DNA of 5,003 nt from Rhodoferax sp. (GTDB lineage Bacteria > Pseudomonadota > Gammaproteobacteria > Burkholderiales > Burkholderiaceae_C): positions 1-5,003 of the forward strand of contig JAQTSL010000267.1 of the NCBI GenBank assembly GCA_028711355.1, in the 5' to 3' direction. The translations under genes were made by a program, and so were the position numbers. Every line of letters starts with the position of its first letter. Within the stretch, counting starts at the first letter, position 1. The notes under the pieces are model-generated. The model made no database searches, was not told where the DNA came from, and saw nothing but the letters and a program-made list of their open reading frames with translations. This document shows, piece after piece, positions 4,466-5,003 of this stretch.

Positions 4466-5003
4466 ATGACGCACCTGACCCTGCTGACTTATTCCACCAC
4501 CGACGGCCACACCGTGCGTATCTGCGAGCGCATCCAGCAGGTCATGCAGGCGGCGGGCAAGCCAGTGACGCTGCTGCCGTTGGCGCAGGCCGATGCGCTG
4601 GACATCAGCAGTTTTGAGCGGGTGGTGATCGGCGCCAGCATCCGCTACGGCAAGCACCAGCCGCAGGTGGCACAGTTCATTGCCAAACACCAGATGGCGC
4701 TGGAGAGTCGCCCCAATGCGTTTTTTAGCGTCAACATTGTGGCGCGCAAGCCGAACAAAAACCGGCCAGAGAACAACCCTTACCTGATCAAGTTCCTGAA
4801 GCAAATCAGTTGGCGGCCGCAACTGCAGGACGTCTTTGCCGGCAAGCTGAACTATCCCCTCTATGGCCCGTTGGACCGGCTGATGATCCGCTTCATCATG
4901 CTCATCACCCAAGGGCCAACCGACCCCAGCACGGTGGTCGAGTTTACCGACTGGAGCCGGGTTGAAGCGTTTGCCCACGCGGTCTGTGCCTTGCCGGCGC
5001 CGG
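4466..5003 (+). CDS. hemG: Protoporphyrinogen IX dehydrogenase HemG (3' end outside window)
   Basis: The frame from ATG 4466 is open to the window end, giving 179 residues; E. coli HemG has 181, so only the last few codons are missing. HemG is an FMN flavodoxin-fold enzyme at the cytoplasmic membrane that oxidises protoporphyrinogen IX to protoporphyrin IX in heme synthesis, passing electrons to quinones. The N-terminus LTLLTYSTTDGHTVRI (4-19) contains the FMN phosphate loop and parallels E. coli FSTRDGQT. ERVVIGASIRYGKH (51-64) is nearly identical to the E. coli segment. AFFSVNIVARKPNKNRPENN (85-104) and SWRPQ (115-119) represent the long loop that separates HemG from ordinary flavodoxins, and FTDWSRV (160-166) matches the C-terminal YTDW segment. 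The ribosome site is weak (GAG, 4457-4459). A heme-unrelated flavodoxin is less likely given these loops. Confidence 0.88.
   Translation, partial: MTHLTLLTYSTTDGHTVRICERIQQVMQAAGKPVTLLPLAQADALDISSFERVVIGASIRYGKHQPQVAQFIAKHQMALESRPNAFFSVNIVARKPNKNRPENNPYLIKFLKQISWRPQLQDVFAGKLNYPLYGPLDRLMIRFIMLITQGPTDPSTVVEFTDWSRVEAFAHAVCALPAP

Noticed and set aside
3788..4978. Long - strand open frame (396 codons) over the 5' part of the synthetase and antisense to hemG
   Set aside because: It crosses the divergent intergenic region and two well-supported genes, and its product has no recognisable features.

Overview
The window looks like chromosomal DNA of a Gram-negative betaproteobacterium, most likely order Burkholderiales and plausibly a Comamonadaceae relative. 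This is inferred from two porins of the Gram-negative Porin_4/OmpC-like type, GC-rich coding sequence, and proteins resembling that group. No rRNA or other strong marker is present, so the placement is tentative.

Positions 1-1767 hold two porin genes in tandem on the + strand. The first is cut by the window edge and the second is complete (750-1694). Each ends in its own intrinsic terminator. The 270-base gap between them carries the leader of the second porin, with several inverted repeats and two weak OmpR-box-like sites.

Positions 1768-2826 form a mosaic insertion zone. Directly after the T-tract of the second porin terminator lies a short stretch that looks like the 5' end of a bacterial group II intron, truncated after about 70 bases. 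Short dispersed repeats follow: a 19-bp repeat in two copies and a 22-bp near-palindromic repeat in two copies with 21 of 22 bases identical. The 22-bp copies bracket a two-gene type II toxin-antitoxin operon on the - strand. The toxin is RelE/ParE (HigB-like) and is encoded first. The antitoxin is a HigA-like HTH protein encoded second, with an ATGA overlap. A perfect 16-bp palindrome in the promoter is the obvious autoregulatory operator. A 64-codon frame after the antitoxin is probably a gene remnant.

Positions 2827-5003 hold two divergent metabolic genes. On the - strand is a complete 508-residue acyl-CoA synthetase of the AMP-forming superfamily with all core motifs intact. On the + strand is a nearly complete HemG-type protoporphyrinogen oxidase (4466 to the window end). 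They share a 112-base intergenic region containing one short inverted repeat.

The genes do not form one pathway: the window joins outer-membrane transport, a mobile-looking toxin-antitoxin cassette, fatty or organic acid activation and heme synthesis. I see no clearly new system. The most interesting part is the layered insertion zone at 1768-2803: a group II intron remnant at a terminator, then a repeat-bracketed toxin-antitoxin cassette.
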